Below the pieces are notes generated by a model. It was not told the origin of the DNA. It did no database searches and worked only from the letters and a program-made list of their open reading frames with translations. DNA of 64,000 nucleotides from positions 1-64,000 of the forward strand of contig DATLEK010000105.1 of NCBI GenBank assembly GCA_035525365.1, given 5' to 3'. Position numbers and translations under genes: made by a program. Position 1 is the first letter of the stretch. The number at the start of each line of letters is the position of its first letter. Of this stretch, positions 24,134-32,144 are shown one piece after another. The stretch is from GCA-2861595 sp035525365. GTDB taxonomy: Bacteria; Actinomycetota; Acidimicrobiia; Acidimicrobiales; GCA-2861595.

Positions 24134-25288
24134 CTACGTGTCGGCCTTGGGCGGGGTCCGGCTGAAGGCGGAGCCCACGATCCCGGCTGCTCGGGTGTCT
24201 GCGCCGGGCATGAGGTGGCCGCAGACCTTCAAAGTTGTAGACGTGTCGCGGTGGCCGAGTCTCGCGGCGACCGTGGTGATCGCCTCGCCGGCGTCGAGGA
24301 GCAGCGAAGCTTGGAGGTGGCGAAGGTCGTGCAGCCGTGCCTTCACGCCGAGCTCCTTGCACAACCGCATCCACGCCTGACCGATGCGGTTGGGCGGGAG
24401 CGGGTCACGGGAGCTGGCCTCTCGGAGGAAGACGAAGTCGGTGGGCTGCGGTGGGGTGGCTGCATCGAGGCCGAGCTCGACGCTGCGGGCCCAGTGGTCA
24501 CGCAGCATCTGGGAAGTCTCCTCGTCGAGACCGACGTTGCGTACGGCGTGGGTCTTGGTGCCCTGGACGATGAGCTGCTTCTCGATCTCGATGACGGCCC
24601 GGCGGATGAGGATGCGCAGGGGGTCGCTCGCGAAGTCGATGTCCTGCCACTGGAGCGCGCACACCTCGCCCCGCCGGCAGCCGGTGGCGGCGAGCAGTCG
24701 GAAGACGATCGCGTTCTCGGGGTTTCGTGAGCTTGCCGCACGGTCCAGCACCCGCAGCACGTCGCTAATCGGCGGTGGCTTGATCTCGACCCTGTGGACG
24801 CGGGGCGGTGTGGCTCGATCTATCGGATTGCGATCCACCCACCCCCATCGCACGGCTTGGGCGAAGGCAGCTCGCAGCAGTGTGTGGAAGCGCAGCACGG
24901 TCGCCGGCTTCCGGCTCTTCCGTTCACCGAGGAACCGGTAGAGGTCGTCGACGACTTTCGGCGTCACCCTCTTGAGCGGCAGCGCCTTGAAGCCCTCCGG
25001 CAGCTGGCCCACCAGGCGCCGGTAGTTGAACATCGTCGAGGGGGAGCGGCCCAGGTGCTCGATGTGCTCAAGCCATTCCTCGAGCAGGCCGGCCACCGTC
25101 TTGGCCGAAGGGGCGACGACCCCGCCGTCCACCTCGGCCACGAGCAGGGCGAGCCGCTTCTGGGCTGCCCGCTTCCCGCCACGGAAGTACTGCGTCCGGT
25201 ACCGCTTCTTGCCGGTCAACGGGTCAGCACCCTCGAAGACACGCAGCTGCCAGTACCCGGGTCTGCGCTCCCGCATCGAACCTCGCAT
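24134..25288 (-). CDS. Tyrosine integrase with catalytic Tyr replaced by Cys (probably inactive)
   Basis: A 384-residue phage/ICE-type tyrosine recombinase with an N-terminal arm (YWQLRVFEGADPLTGKKRY), a SAM-like core-binding domain and a catalytic domain. Catalytic residues are visible as Arg in TGCRRGEVCAL, HxxR in HDLRHLQAS and His in LGHRDTSTTL. The nucleophile position reads KVCGHLMPG, Cys356 (codon TGC at 24223-24221), where the family has Tyr. The start is ATG 25288, with AGGAGG 6 nt upstream. It lies 160 bp from the 3' end of tRNA-Arg, the classic integrase position. Confidence 0.88.
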   Translation of the reverse strand: MRGSMRERRPGYWQLRVFEGADPLTGKKRYRTQYFRGGKRAAQKRLALLVAEVDGGVVAPSAKTVAGLLEEWLEHIEHLGRSPSTMFNYRRLVGQLPEGFKALPLKRVTPKVVDDLYRFLGERKSRKPATVLRFHTLLRAAFAQAVRWGWVDRNPIDRATPPRVHRVEIKPPPISDVLRVLDRAASSRNPENAIVFRLLAATGCRRGEVCALQWQDIDFASDPLRILIRRAVIEIEKQLIVQGTKTHAVRNVGLDEETSQMLRDHWARSVELGLDAATPPQPTDFVFLREASSRDPLPPNRIGQAWMRLCKELGVKARLHDLRHLQASLLLDAGEAITTVAARLGHRDTSTTLKVCGHLMPGADTRAAGIVGSAFSRTPPKADT

Positions 25289-25446
25289 GCGTCGCCTCCT
25301 ACGGCTGCGCAGGATGGCCACCTGCATGCCGTCGGATGGCCACAGTAGCAGCTAGATGGCCAAAGTAGATGGCCCAAATGCTCTGGAAAAGAAGATTTGT
25401 CGCCCCGCACCGCCCCGATTAGCGCTCTGACCTGGTACGTTGCTTG

Positions 25447-25519
25447 CGCCCTCGGCAGGATTCGAACCTGCGACACACGGTTTAGGAAACCGATGCTCTA
25501 TCCCCTGAGCTACGAGGGC
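25447..25519 (-). tRNA. tRNA-Arg(CCU)
   Basis: The minus strand folds as a cloverleaf. Acceptor GCCCTCG (25519-25513) pairs with CGAGGGC (25454-25448), discriminator G at 25447. The D arm is GCTC...GAGC, the anticodon loop TTCCTAA gives anticodon CCU, and the T arm is GCAGG-TTCGAAT-CCTGC. CCA is not encoded. tRNA genes of this kind are common integration sites, and an integrase gene lies on each side. Confidence 0.95.
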
Positions 25520-25765
25520 TTTGGCGCTATGAGTGCTGGTCAGAGGGCTAATGGGAAATAATGGGTGCTCCTTGAGAAGTGATTCTGTGCCCCACCCGTG
25601 CCCCACCGGGGAAACTTTGTCGATCGCACGCTACCGATGCGAAATAGCGGCACGCTTCCGCTCCGAGGTCCCATGGCGTGGTCCTCGGCGCCAGGAGGGC
25701 TGGCCCAGCGCACGGCCATCGCCGACTGATCGACGCGCTGAGGACGACGGTTTCGGCCAGGATTC

Positions 25766-26008
25766 TCACAAACTGATCGCAGCAGCGAAGGCGCCGTCCT
25801 CGGCCTCGGACAGCTCCTCGATCAGCAGCGAGTCGAGCGATGCCAGTACAGGAGCTGCAGCGAGCTGATCCTCCGTCAGTTCGCGCGGCAGTAGAGACGT
25901 ACCATGCGGTGCGTCGTCGTCGTGCTGGCCAGCGCCGCTCACCCTCTCATCGTAGGCCGCCTGCCGGCTACCGACCGCGGGCTCCGTGGCCTTCGGATGG
26001 GAGGTCAT
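25766..26008 (-). CDS. Small hypothetical protein at the element edge
   Basis: An 80-residue acidic protein from ATG 26008. The second half (LTEDQLAAAPVLASLDSLLIEELSEAEDGAFAAAI) looks like an amphipathic helix pair. No family recognised and no clear ribosome site. It is 15 bp downstream of the integrase stop and could be co-transcribed. Coding status is uncertain. Confidence 0.4.
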   Translation of the reverse strand: MTSHPKATEPAVGSRQAAYDERVSGAGQHDDDAPHGTSLLPRELTEDQLAAAPVLASLDSLLIEELSEAEDGAFAAAISL

Positions 26009-26023
26009 CCAGGGAGCTACCGG

Positions 26024-27181
26024 CTACCAGGACATGCCAGGCGGCTCCGGTGCCGGGGGCTCTGATTGCTGAGCCTTGTGGTCCTTGACGGCTGAAGCCC
26101 GGGCGGTGTCGAGGCGCGCGGCGAGAGCATCAAGGTCGTCTGGATAAAGGTGCCCGTACCGGCCGAGGGTCAATTCTGGGCTGGCATGGCCGAGCTGTGC
26201 CTGAATGGCTTTGACGGGAGCGCCTTGGCTGATCAACAGCGTGGCGCAGGTGTGACGAAGGATGTGGACACCGGTAGAGGGCAGGTGTGCGTCTCGGAGG
26301 GCGGGTACCCAGATGTTGCGGAGGAAGTTGCCGTACCGAAGTGGCCCACCTCTGGGGGCGGTGAACACCAGCGCCGTCGGTTCGGGATCCACGTGAAGTT
26401 CGAGGTGGCGGTCCACAAGTTCGACGAGGAACTTGGGCAGCACGATCTCCCGTCGCTGGTGGGTCTTGGTGGACCCGAAGTGCAGCTGGCCTCGCACGTC
26501 GGCAAGAGACTCTCGGACGATGAGGCGACCTCGGCCGAGCTGGCAGGCATGTCTGCGTAGGGCGGCAGCCTCACCGAACCGCAAGCCTCCATAGGCGAGC
26601 ACGTGGATCAGTGTCCCGTAGGGAGCGACGGCGGCCGAAGCCAGGCTCTCGACCTGTGCCCCGTCGAAGAACTCCATCTCGTGTCTCGGCAAACGAGGCA
26701 GTCGCGCCCGCTGCACCGCGCTCGTCGGTATGAGCCCCTCGTGGACAGCCCCGGACAGAATCGAGCCCAACAGGTGTGCCGCCTGACGGACGCGCGACGC
26801 CGAGAGACCTTCGGCAGTCATGGCCGCGATCCACTCCTGCACGTCCATCGGCCGAATCCTCCCGATCGGCCAGTTTCCGAATGTTGGCAGGATGCGCGCC
26901 TGGAGCAGGCTCTGGTAGTCAGAGCGGGTCTTGGGCTTCAGATCGACGCGACTGGCAAGGAACCTTTCGGCCCAGTCTCGAAGGGCGATCTCGCCGAGCT
27001 GGGGATCTTGCCAGCCGCCACGGAACATTTCGGCCTGAGCGGCACTCAGCCACTGAACGGCTTCGGCTTTGGTGGCAAAGGTGGTCGGGGCACTGCGCCG
27101 CATGCCTGCTGGGTCGCGGTATCGGGCCTGCCAGCGCCCGCTGCTGGTCTTGCGCAAGGAGCCGAACTCCCGCTTCCTCAC
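26024..27181 (-). CDS. Tyrosine integrase, intact
   Basis: A 385-residue site-specific recombinase. The N-terminal arm GSLRKTSSGRWQARYRDPAG binds DNA. The core-binding domain contains RDWAERFLASRVDLKPKT. The catalytic set is complete: Arg in AYGGLRFGEAAAL, HxxR in VHILRHTCATLL, His in LGHASPEL and Tyr in GRYGHLYPDD. Its start overlaps the excisionase stop by 4 bp, so it is last in a three-gene operon that begins with the sigma-like gene. It is the likely recombinase of the conjugative element to its right. Confidence 0.93.
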   Translation of the reverse strand: MRKREFGSLRKTSSGRWQARYRDPAGMRRSAPTTFATKAEAVQWLSAAQAEMFRGGWQDPQLGEIALRDWAERFLASRVDLKPKTRSDYQSLLQARILPTFGNWPIGRIRPMDVQEWIAAMTAEGLSASRVRQAAHLLGSILSGAVHEGLIPTSAVQRARLPRLPRHEMEFFDGAQVESLASAAVAPYGTLIHVLAYGGLRFGEAAALRRHACQLGRGRLIVRESLADVRGQLHFGSTKTHQRREIVLPKFLVELVDRHLELHVDPEPTALVFTAPRGGPLRYGNFLRNIWVPALRDAHLPSTGVHILRHTCATLLISQGAPVKAIQAQLGHASPELTLGRYGHLYPDDLDALAARLDTARASAVKDHKAQQSEPPAPEPPGMSW

Positions 27182-27411
27182 AAGAGACGCCCGGGGAGTC
27201 GCGTGGGTGCCTGGATCGCTTCGCTACGGCTGGCTAGCACGAAGGCGTCGAGATCATGGCGTGCGAAGCGGACGTGGCGGCCGAGGCGCACCACCGCTAT
27301 GCGTCGCTCGGCGACGAGACGCCGGATGAAGCGGACCGTTACGTTTAGCGCCGCCGCGGCCTCCTCGACGGTCAACAGTTCGGCGTTGGGCAGCGATAAC
27401 GGACGCGTCAC
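27178..27411 (-). CDS. Excisionase/MerR-like HTH DNA-binding protein
   Basis: A 77-residue helix-turn-helix protein of the excisionase type: LTVEEAAAALNVTVRFIRRLVAERRIAVVRLGRHVRFARHDLDAFV. This is the winged HTH_17 pattern. It overlaps the integrase start and the stop of the sigma-like gene by 4 bp on each side. Such proteins bend att DNA and set the direction of recombination, favouring excision. Confidence 0.88.
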   Translation of the reverse strand: MTRPLSLPNAELLTVEEAAAALNVTVRFIRRLVAERRIAVVRLGRHVRFARHDLDAFVLASRSEAIQAPTRLPGRLL

Positions 27412-28109
27412 GGTGAGACCCTTTCGAGAGTGGTTTCAGCCCGTCGGCGTCTCTTGCGCAGCCAGCGCACGGTGAGTCCGTAGGCCGGAGCGAGATCTTT
27501 GAGCTTGACGCCGCCGATGCGGGTCGCGGCAACCAGCGATGCATCAGCAGCGGTCAGCTCTCCGGCGGCCACGGCGCTGTTCAACAAGTTGAGTAGCTGC
27601 TCGGTGTTGGACCGGACGGGCGGCTCCTCGGTGACCACTACCCGGGCCTCGGCACCCTCGGCGCGTAGCCGACGCCTCCGATCAAGGCAGAGCTGCTTCA
27701 GCACGTCAAAGACGATGTTGGCGGCGACTCGCTCGGGGCGTTGGTCGACGGGATAGAGACGGATGCGCTCCCAGGCGGTGGCCACCACCATGGCGTCGAC
27801 CTCCTCGGGCTCTCCCGCCCACGGACTGGTGATGGCCACCACGCGTAGGCCGGGAACCAGGGCCTGCAGCACCGTGCGCGCCGCCAGCTTGTCGTGAGGC
27901 GCCAGGCGAACCAGTGCCAAGAGCACCCGGTCGCTGGCTACCGGGGCATTTCGTCGTTGCACGTAGGAGATCAGGGAGGGCAGGTCGGCGAAGGAGCCGA
28001 GCTCCCGGTGCTTGGTCGCCCATCTCCTCAGGCGTTCGGTGGAATCAGGATCAGTTGCGAGCCGCTGCCACTCAGAGTCGAGGACAGCAAAGAGATGTTC
28101 GGGGGCCAC
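27408..28109 (-). CDS. ECF-sigma-like regulator of the element
   Basis: A 233-residue protein. A region like sigma region 2 lies at about residues 100-145 (VDAMVVATAWERIRLYPV...VAANIVFDVLKQLCLDRRRRL). A region-4-like HTH is at residues 190-225 (ELTAADASLVAATRIGGVKLKDLAPAYGLTVRWLRKRRRR). The start is GTG 28109 because AAAAGGAG precedes it by 6 nt; the frame is open to 28292 but that part lacks a site. It heads the operon with xis and int. It may drive element genes; that is inference. Confidence 0.65.
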   Translation of the reverse strand: MAPEHLFAVLDSEWQRLATDPDSTERLRRWATKHRELGSFADLPSLISYVQRRNAPVASDRVLLALVRLAPHDKLAARTVLQALVPGLRVVAITSPWAGEPEEVDAMVVATAWERIRLYPVDQRPERVAANIVFDVLKQLCLDRRRRLRAEGAEARVVVTEEPPVRSNTEQLLNLLNSAVAAGELTAADASLVAATRIGGVKLKDLAPAYGLTVRWLRKRRRRAETTLERVSP

Positions 28110-28288
28110 GGGCAGCTCCTTTTGGTTGGCTGCCTGGGAGCGTGCGCCCCACCCCTCACGGGCGGTCTCACGAGTGACCTCACCGTCGACCTCATTTCTG
28201 AAAAAAATCTCGGTGGCCCTTATGAGGCACCTCACATCGCGCCTCACAATTGGTGGAACCAGGCCCGTGGTGGCCACCGCGGTGCTGC

Positions 28289-28816
28289 TCATCTGGCCTC
28301 CGCACTCGTTCGGTCCGGAAGCACCCGACGTACCGCCTGAACCGTCCCCGGCCGAACGGGCCGGACTGACACCACCTCGACGCTGTGGGGGGCGATGATG
28401 ATCTTGTTGTCACCGGCGTAGATGCCGACGTGGCCGAAGTCGTGCACCGGGCGCCCGCCGCGGCTGAACACCAGATCACCAGGGCGAAGCTCGGCAGGGT
28501 CGACGGCGATGCCACTGCGGATCTGCTCCGCGGTGGTTCGAGGCAGGTTGATGCCCGCCTGGCGATAGGCCCACTGCACCAGTCCTGAGCAGTCGAATCC
28601 CGCCGATGGCGACGCCCCACCCCAGACGTATGGCGTCCCGAGCACGCTTCGCGCCGCGCCCAGCACGACCTCAGCTCGGGCATCGGTGCCGCCGACCCCG
28701 ACGGTGAGGGAGGCAGGTTCAGCCGGCTTGGCCCCCGCGCCGGCCACCACCAGCAGGGGCAGGGCGAGGACGAAGGCGACCAGGACAGCGAGGCAGGAGA
28801 CAGCGAGTTTGACCAT
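28289..28816 (-). CDS. NlpC/P60 cell-wall peptidase of the conjugation system
   Basis: A 175-residue exported protein: a signal/anchor (VKLAVSCLAVLVAFVLALPLLVVAGAGA) followed by an NlpC/P60 domain. The catalytic Cys is in FDCSGLVQWAYRQAG and the His in DFGHVGIYAG, with a polar third residue in IIAPHSVEV; VLGTPYVWGG is the usual lead-in. Such enzymes open peptidoglycan locally for a secretion channel. Divergent from the T4SS operon. The 12-bp GGGCGTAGAGGG motif ends within 2 nt of its ATG. Confidence 0.88.
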   Translation of the reverse strand: MVKLAVSCLAVLVAFVLALPLLVVAGAGAKPAEPASLTVGVGGTDARAEVVLGAARSVLGTPYVWGGASPSAGFDCSGLVQWAYRQAGINLPRTTAEQIRSGIAVDPAELRPGDLVFSRGGRPVHDFGHVGIYAGDNKIIIAPHSVEVVSVRPVRPGTVQAVRRVLPDRTSAEAR

Positions 28817-28817
28817 G

Positions 28818-28830
28818 CCCCTCTACGCCC
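28818..28830 (-). promoter_or_regulatory. Transfer-gene motif copy 1 (upstream of NlpC/P60 gene)
   Basis: Minus-strand GGGCGTAGAGGGG ends 1 nt before the ATG of the NlpC/P60 gene. Same 12-mer as three other sites in the element. Its purine end resembles a ribosome site, but the GGGCGT part does not, so a promoter or operator function is likely. Confidence 0.6.
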
Positions 28831-28866
28831 GCCTCGGGGCGAGAAGGTCCCTTTCTTCCTCGGGCT

Positions 28867-28879
28867 GGGCGTAGAGGGT
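28867..28879 (+). promoter_or_regulatory. Transfer-gene motif copy 2 (upstream of T4SS operon)
   Basis: GGGCGTAGAGGGT on the plus strand, 31 nt before the TTG start at 28911. It forms an exact 12-bp inverted pair with copy 1 across the divergent 94-bp intergenic region. A separate ribosome site (GAAGAAAGG, 28896-28904) lies nearer the start, so here the motif cannot be serving as the Shine-Dalgarno sequence. Confidence 0.65.
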
Positions 28880-28910
28880 CGACCCTCCCGCTCTGAAGAA
28901 AGGCCTTCCA

Positions 28911-29195
28911 TTGCCCGTCCTGCTCGCCCAGGTCAACGTCAGTCCCACCAGCTCGGGGCTGCCCGGCGGCCCCCTGCTCCAACAGATGCTCAACTGGCTC
29001 GGCCAGTTGGCCCTATGGGGCTCGCTGGCCTCGATCCTTCTCGGCGCCGCCATCTTCGGCATCGCCCAGCACTCGGGGAACTACTCCGGTGGGTACCGGG
29101 GCAAGCAGCTGGCCCTGGCCGGGGTGGTGGGGGCGTGCCTGGCCGGCATCGCTCCAACCGCGGTGAACATGTTGTTCGGTGCCGCGCGGGGGTGA
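28911..29195 (+). CDS. DUF6112-like small membrane protein, first T4SS gene
   Basis: A 94-residue protein with two hydrophobic helices (LNWLGQLALWGSLASILLGAAIFGIA and LALAGVVGACLAGIAPTAVNMLF) joined by a GGYRGKQ turn. It resembles the small membrane protein that opens actinobacterial SCO6880-type conjugation operons (DUF6112) and has a VirB2-like layout. The start is TTG 28911, supported by GAAGAAAGG upstream and a stop codon at 28872. It overlaps the next gene by 4 bp. Confidence 0.72.
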   Translation: MPVLLAQVNVSPTSSGLPGGPLLQQMLNWLGQLALWGSLASILLGAAIFGIAQHSGNYSGGYRGKQLALAGVVGACLAGIAPTAVNMLFGAARG

Positions 29196-30682
29196 GGGTC
29201 TCCCGGCCCCTCGCCGCCGGGGCCATCGCCAGCAGCGCGTGGTTGGCCACCGCTTCGCCCGCGGCGGCCGATCCCCCCGGCGTCGGCGTCATCAAAGACG
29301 TGGTCGGCGGCGTCACCGGATGGGGCTTCGACCAGGTGACCGCCGGGATCGCCCGCTGGGTGCTCGGCGCCCTCGGATCGTTCATCGAGGGCATCCTCGG
29401 GTTCCTCGCCACCTCGGCGCGACCGGATGTCGGCGCCGTGTGGTTCTCAGGACCCGACTCCCCCTACGCCTCGGTACGGACCATCGCCGCTGCGCTCATG
29501 GTTGCCTTCGCCCTGCTGGGACTGGTCAGCGGGTTGCTGAAGGGCGATGCCGGGGGCATGGTGCGCCGCATCGCCATCGGCCTTCCCCTCACGGTGGTGG
29601 CCATGGTGGCCACCACCGCGGTGGTGGCCAAGGCCTTGGCCCTGACCGATGCATTGTCCGCTGAGGTGCTCGACCCGACCGGCTCTGACGCCGCCTCGTT
29701 CCTCGGAGCGCTGGGTGCCGGCGCCGGCGCGGCGGGTGGCGGATTCGCCGTGGTCGTGGTGGCCCTCATCGGAGTCGTGGCCGCCCTGGTCGTGTGGATG
29801 GAGCTGTTGGTGCGTTCCGCGCTCATCTACCTGCTGGTGGCGCTCAGCCCCCTGGCCTTTGCCACCACCATCTGGCCGGCCACCAAGGGAGTGGCCCGGC
29901 GCCTGGTGGAGCTGTTGGCCGCCGTCATCGTCTCCAAGCTCGTGGTTTGCATCGCCCTGGCCACCGGGGTCGCCTCGTTAGCCGGCGCCCTGGGACCTCA
30001 GCGCGGTCCCGACACCGCTGGGGTGGCCGGTGGCCTCGGGGGCCTGATCGTCGGCTGCGCGGTGTTGGCCATGGCTGCCTTCTCGCCATTCGTGGTGTTG
30101 CGCCTCATGCCCCTGGCCGAAGCCGCGGTGGTGGCCCAAGGGCTTTCGCGGGCACCGATCCGAGGCGCCACCTCGGCCATGGCCACCTACGCCACCGCGG
30201 CGGGAACCATGAGTCGCCTGGCCGGGCCGAGCTCGCCGGGGCAGGTGGGCGGCGGTGGAAGCCCCCGCAGAGGTGGTTCGCCTGGAGGCGGGCCGGGCAG
30301 CTCCACTTCCTCGGTGATCCGCCATGGCGGAGCTTCGGGTGGAGGAGGCTCAGGCGGCGCACCCTCTGTTGGTGGAGGCGGGACCGGTTCTGCCGGTGGG
30401 CGTCCTGCATCGGCACCTGTCGTGACGCCGGCCAAGCCAGCTCCGGGCACAAGCGGTGCTGGAAGCGCCGCCAGTCCGGGCGGGGCGCCGCCGGGGGTGG
30501 AGGCGTCGTCCGGAGCCTCGGGTGGATCGGCGAGGTCGGCTCCGCGCCGTGCGACCACCGGCGTCGCCACGCCGCCACCTGGATCCGGTCGCCCAGGTGC
30601 GGACAAACCACCAAACCCACCACCGTCTACACCTCGGCCTCGCCGGCCTCGACTCGAAGGAGGCACCGATGGCGCCAGCTGA
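29192..30682 (+). CDS. TrbL/VirB6-like conjugation membrane protein
   Basis: A 496-residue polytopic protein. A signal-like start (RPLAAGAIASSAWLATASPAAA) is followed by six or more helices (VRTIAAALMVAFALLGLVSG, GFAVVVVALIGVVAALVVW, LIYLLVALSPLAFATTIWP and others). A long Gly/Ser/Pro-rich cytoplasmic tail of about 150 residues ends in basic RPRRPRLEGG. This layout matches TrbL/VirB6 inner-membrane channel proteins. The start is GTG 29192, overlapping the previous stop. The 3' end overlaps the next gene by 14 bp. Confidence 0.8.
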   Translation: MRVSRPLAAGAIASSAWLATASPAAADPPGVGVIKDVVGGVTGWGFDQVTAGIARWVLGALGSFIEGILGFLATSARPDVGAVWFSGPDSPYASVRTIAAALMVAFALLGLVSGLLKGDAGGMVRRIAIGLPLTVVAMVATTAVVAKALALTDALSAEVLDPTGSDAASFLGALGAGAGAAGGGFAVVVVALIGVVAALVVWMELLVRSALIYLLVALSPLAFATTIWPATKGVARRLVELLAAVIVSKLVVCIALATGVASLAGALGPQRGPDTAGVAGGLGGLIVGCAVLAMAAFSPFVVLRLMPLAEAAVVAQGLSRAPIRGATSAMATYATAAGTMSRLAGPSSPGQVGGGGSPRRGGSPGGGPGSSTSSVIRHGGASGGGGSGGAPSVGGGGTGSAGGRPASAPVVTPAKPAPGTSGAGSAASPGGAPPGVEASSGASGGSARSAPRRATTGVATPPPGSGRPGADKPPNPPPSTPRPRRPRLEGGTDGAS

Positions 30683-32144
30683 AGCGCGCACCTTCCGCTT
30701 CTCGCCTCTCGACCGGGGAGGGGTGCTGCTCGGGCTCCAGGCCCTGCAGTGTGCCGCTCTCGGCGCCGGGATCCTGGTCGCCGGCACCTTGTTGTCCCGG
30801 GGCCTCCCGTTGCTGGTCGTGTTCCTTCCCCTGGTGGCGGGGGCGGCTGGCGCCTTCGGCTCTGTGGGTGGCCAGGCAGCACACGAGATGGCGCCGGTCG
30901 CCGCCGCTTGGGCGGCTACGTCCTCCCGGCGCGCCCGGTGGATGGCACCGGTCTCGGCCCGACCCGCCCCCTCAGCTTCTGGAGGACCACTGGTGCTACC
31001 GCCCTGCTTTGGCGAATTGGCCCTGACCACCACCTCTCGTCCGGCATGGGCCGGAGGCGTTGGTCCACTGGCCGTGGTCGTCGACCGTCGCCGGGGAGCT
31101 GCCACTGCGGTGGTGCCCGTTGCTGGCCGCGGGTTCGCGCTGGCCGAGGCCGGTGAGCAGGAGCGCCTGGTGAGCTCCTGGGGAGACGTGGTCGGCGCCT
31201 TCTGTGCCGAGCGCGCTCCGGTGGCCCAAGTGGCGGTGCTGGAGTGGGCGGGACCCGCCGGCGCAGCGGCACTGGCCGGTGCTGCGGGCGACATCCCCGA
31301 CAGCCCCGCCGGTGCCGCCTACGCCGAGCTGTTGTCCGAGGCCAAAGCCAGCGCAGCGCGCCACGAGGTGCTCCTGGCTGTCACGGTGGAGGCCCGACGG
31401 TGTCGGGGCCGGGGCGGAGCGGCGGTGGCGGCCACACTCCTCGATCAGGTCCGCCTGCTCAACGTGCGCTTGATGGAGGCCGGCCTCGACCCAGGACCGC
31501 CGCTGGGGCCAGCTGATCTGGCCCAGGTCATTCGGGTTCGCCTCGATCCCACCGCGGCGGGTCGTCTCGAAGAACGCGCCGCCGCGGTTGGCCAGGCAGG
31601 TGGCCTCTCGGTTTCCAACGCCGGCCCTCTGGCCATGCGAGCCAGGTGGCGCAGTGTCGCTGTCGACGCATCGGTTCACGCCGGCTACTGGGTGGCCGAG
31701 TGGCCCCGCCTGGAGGTGGGGCCGGCCTGGTTGGAGCCGCTGTTGTTGTCCACCGAGGCGGTGCGCACCGTCGCCCTGCTGATCGAGCCGGTCCCGCCAT
31801 CGCAGGCACGCCGGCGCATCGAGCGAGACGCGGTGCGCCTGGCCACCGACGAGGAGCAGCGGGCACGGGGCGGGTTTCGCATCGGAGCCCGCCATCACCG
31901 AGCCGCCGCCGGCCTGGCCGAGCGGGAGGCCGAACTGGTGGCCGGCTACCCCGAGGTCAGCTTCGTCGGCCTGGTGGACGTGGCCGCCCCCACCCCGCAG
32001 GAGCTGGAGTCGGCGTGTGCCAGCATCGAACAAGCCGGCGCACAAGCCGGCGTCGAGCTGCGCCGCCTCGACGGCCGCCACGACCTCGTCCTGGCCGCGA
32101 CCATGCCGCTCGGCATTGGCCTCGGCCGGGGGCTGATGGGATGA
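30669..32144 (+). CDS. SCO6880-like/PrgI-type conjugal transfer protein
   Basis: A 491-residue protein with two N-terminal helices (GVLLGLQALQCAALGAGILVAG and LPLLVVFLPLVAGAAGAFG) and a large cytoplasmic part. Marks of the SCO6880 family are the PFSPLDRGG-like opening (here FSPLDRGGVLLG), RLEVGPAWLEPLLL and RTVALLIEPVPPSQARRRIERD. This family stands for the VirB3/VirB4 N-terminal part in actinobacterial T4SS-like systems. The start is ATG 30669. It overlaps the VirB4-like gene by 4 bp. Confidence 0.8.
   Translation: MAPAEARTFRFSPLDRGGVLLGLQALQCAALGAGILVAGTLLSRGLPLLVVFLPLVAGAAGAFGSVGGQAAHEMAPVAAAWAATSSRRARWMAPVSARPAPSASGGPLVLPPCFGELALTTTSRPAWAGGVGPLAVVVDRRRGAATAVVPVAGRGFALAEAGEQERLVSSWGDVVGAFCAERAPVAQVAVLEWAGPAGAAALAGAAGDIPDSPAGAAYAELLSEAKASAARHEVLLAVTVEARRCRGRGGAAVAATLLDQVRLLNVRLMEAGLDPGPPLGPADLAQVIRVRLDPTAAGRLEERAAAVGQAGGLSVSNAGPLAMRARWRSVAVDASVHAGYWVAEWPRLEVGPAWLEPLLLSTEAVRTVALLIEPVPPSQARRRIERDAVRLATDEEQRARGGFRIGARHHRAAAGLAEREAELVAGYPEVSFVGLVDVAAPTPQELESACASIEQAGAQAGVELRRLDGRHDLVLAATMPLGIGLGRGLMG

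Noticed and set aside
25352..25606. Open frame across tRNA-Arg reading LVAQGIEHRFPKPCVAGSNPAEGA
   Set aside because: This is the well-known translation artefact of a tRNA gene; the cloverleaf explains the sequence.
25580..25612. GTGCCCCACCC repeat as an att core
   Set aside because: Two short tandem copies exist (TGCCCCACCCGTGCCCCACC), but no partner copy was found elsewhere in the window, so an att call is not supported.
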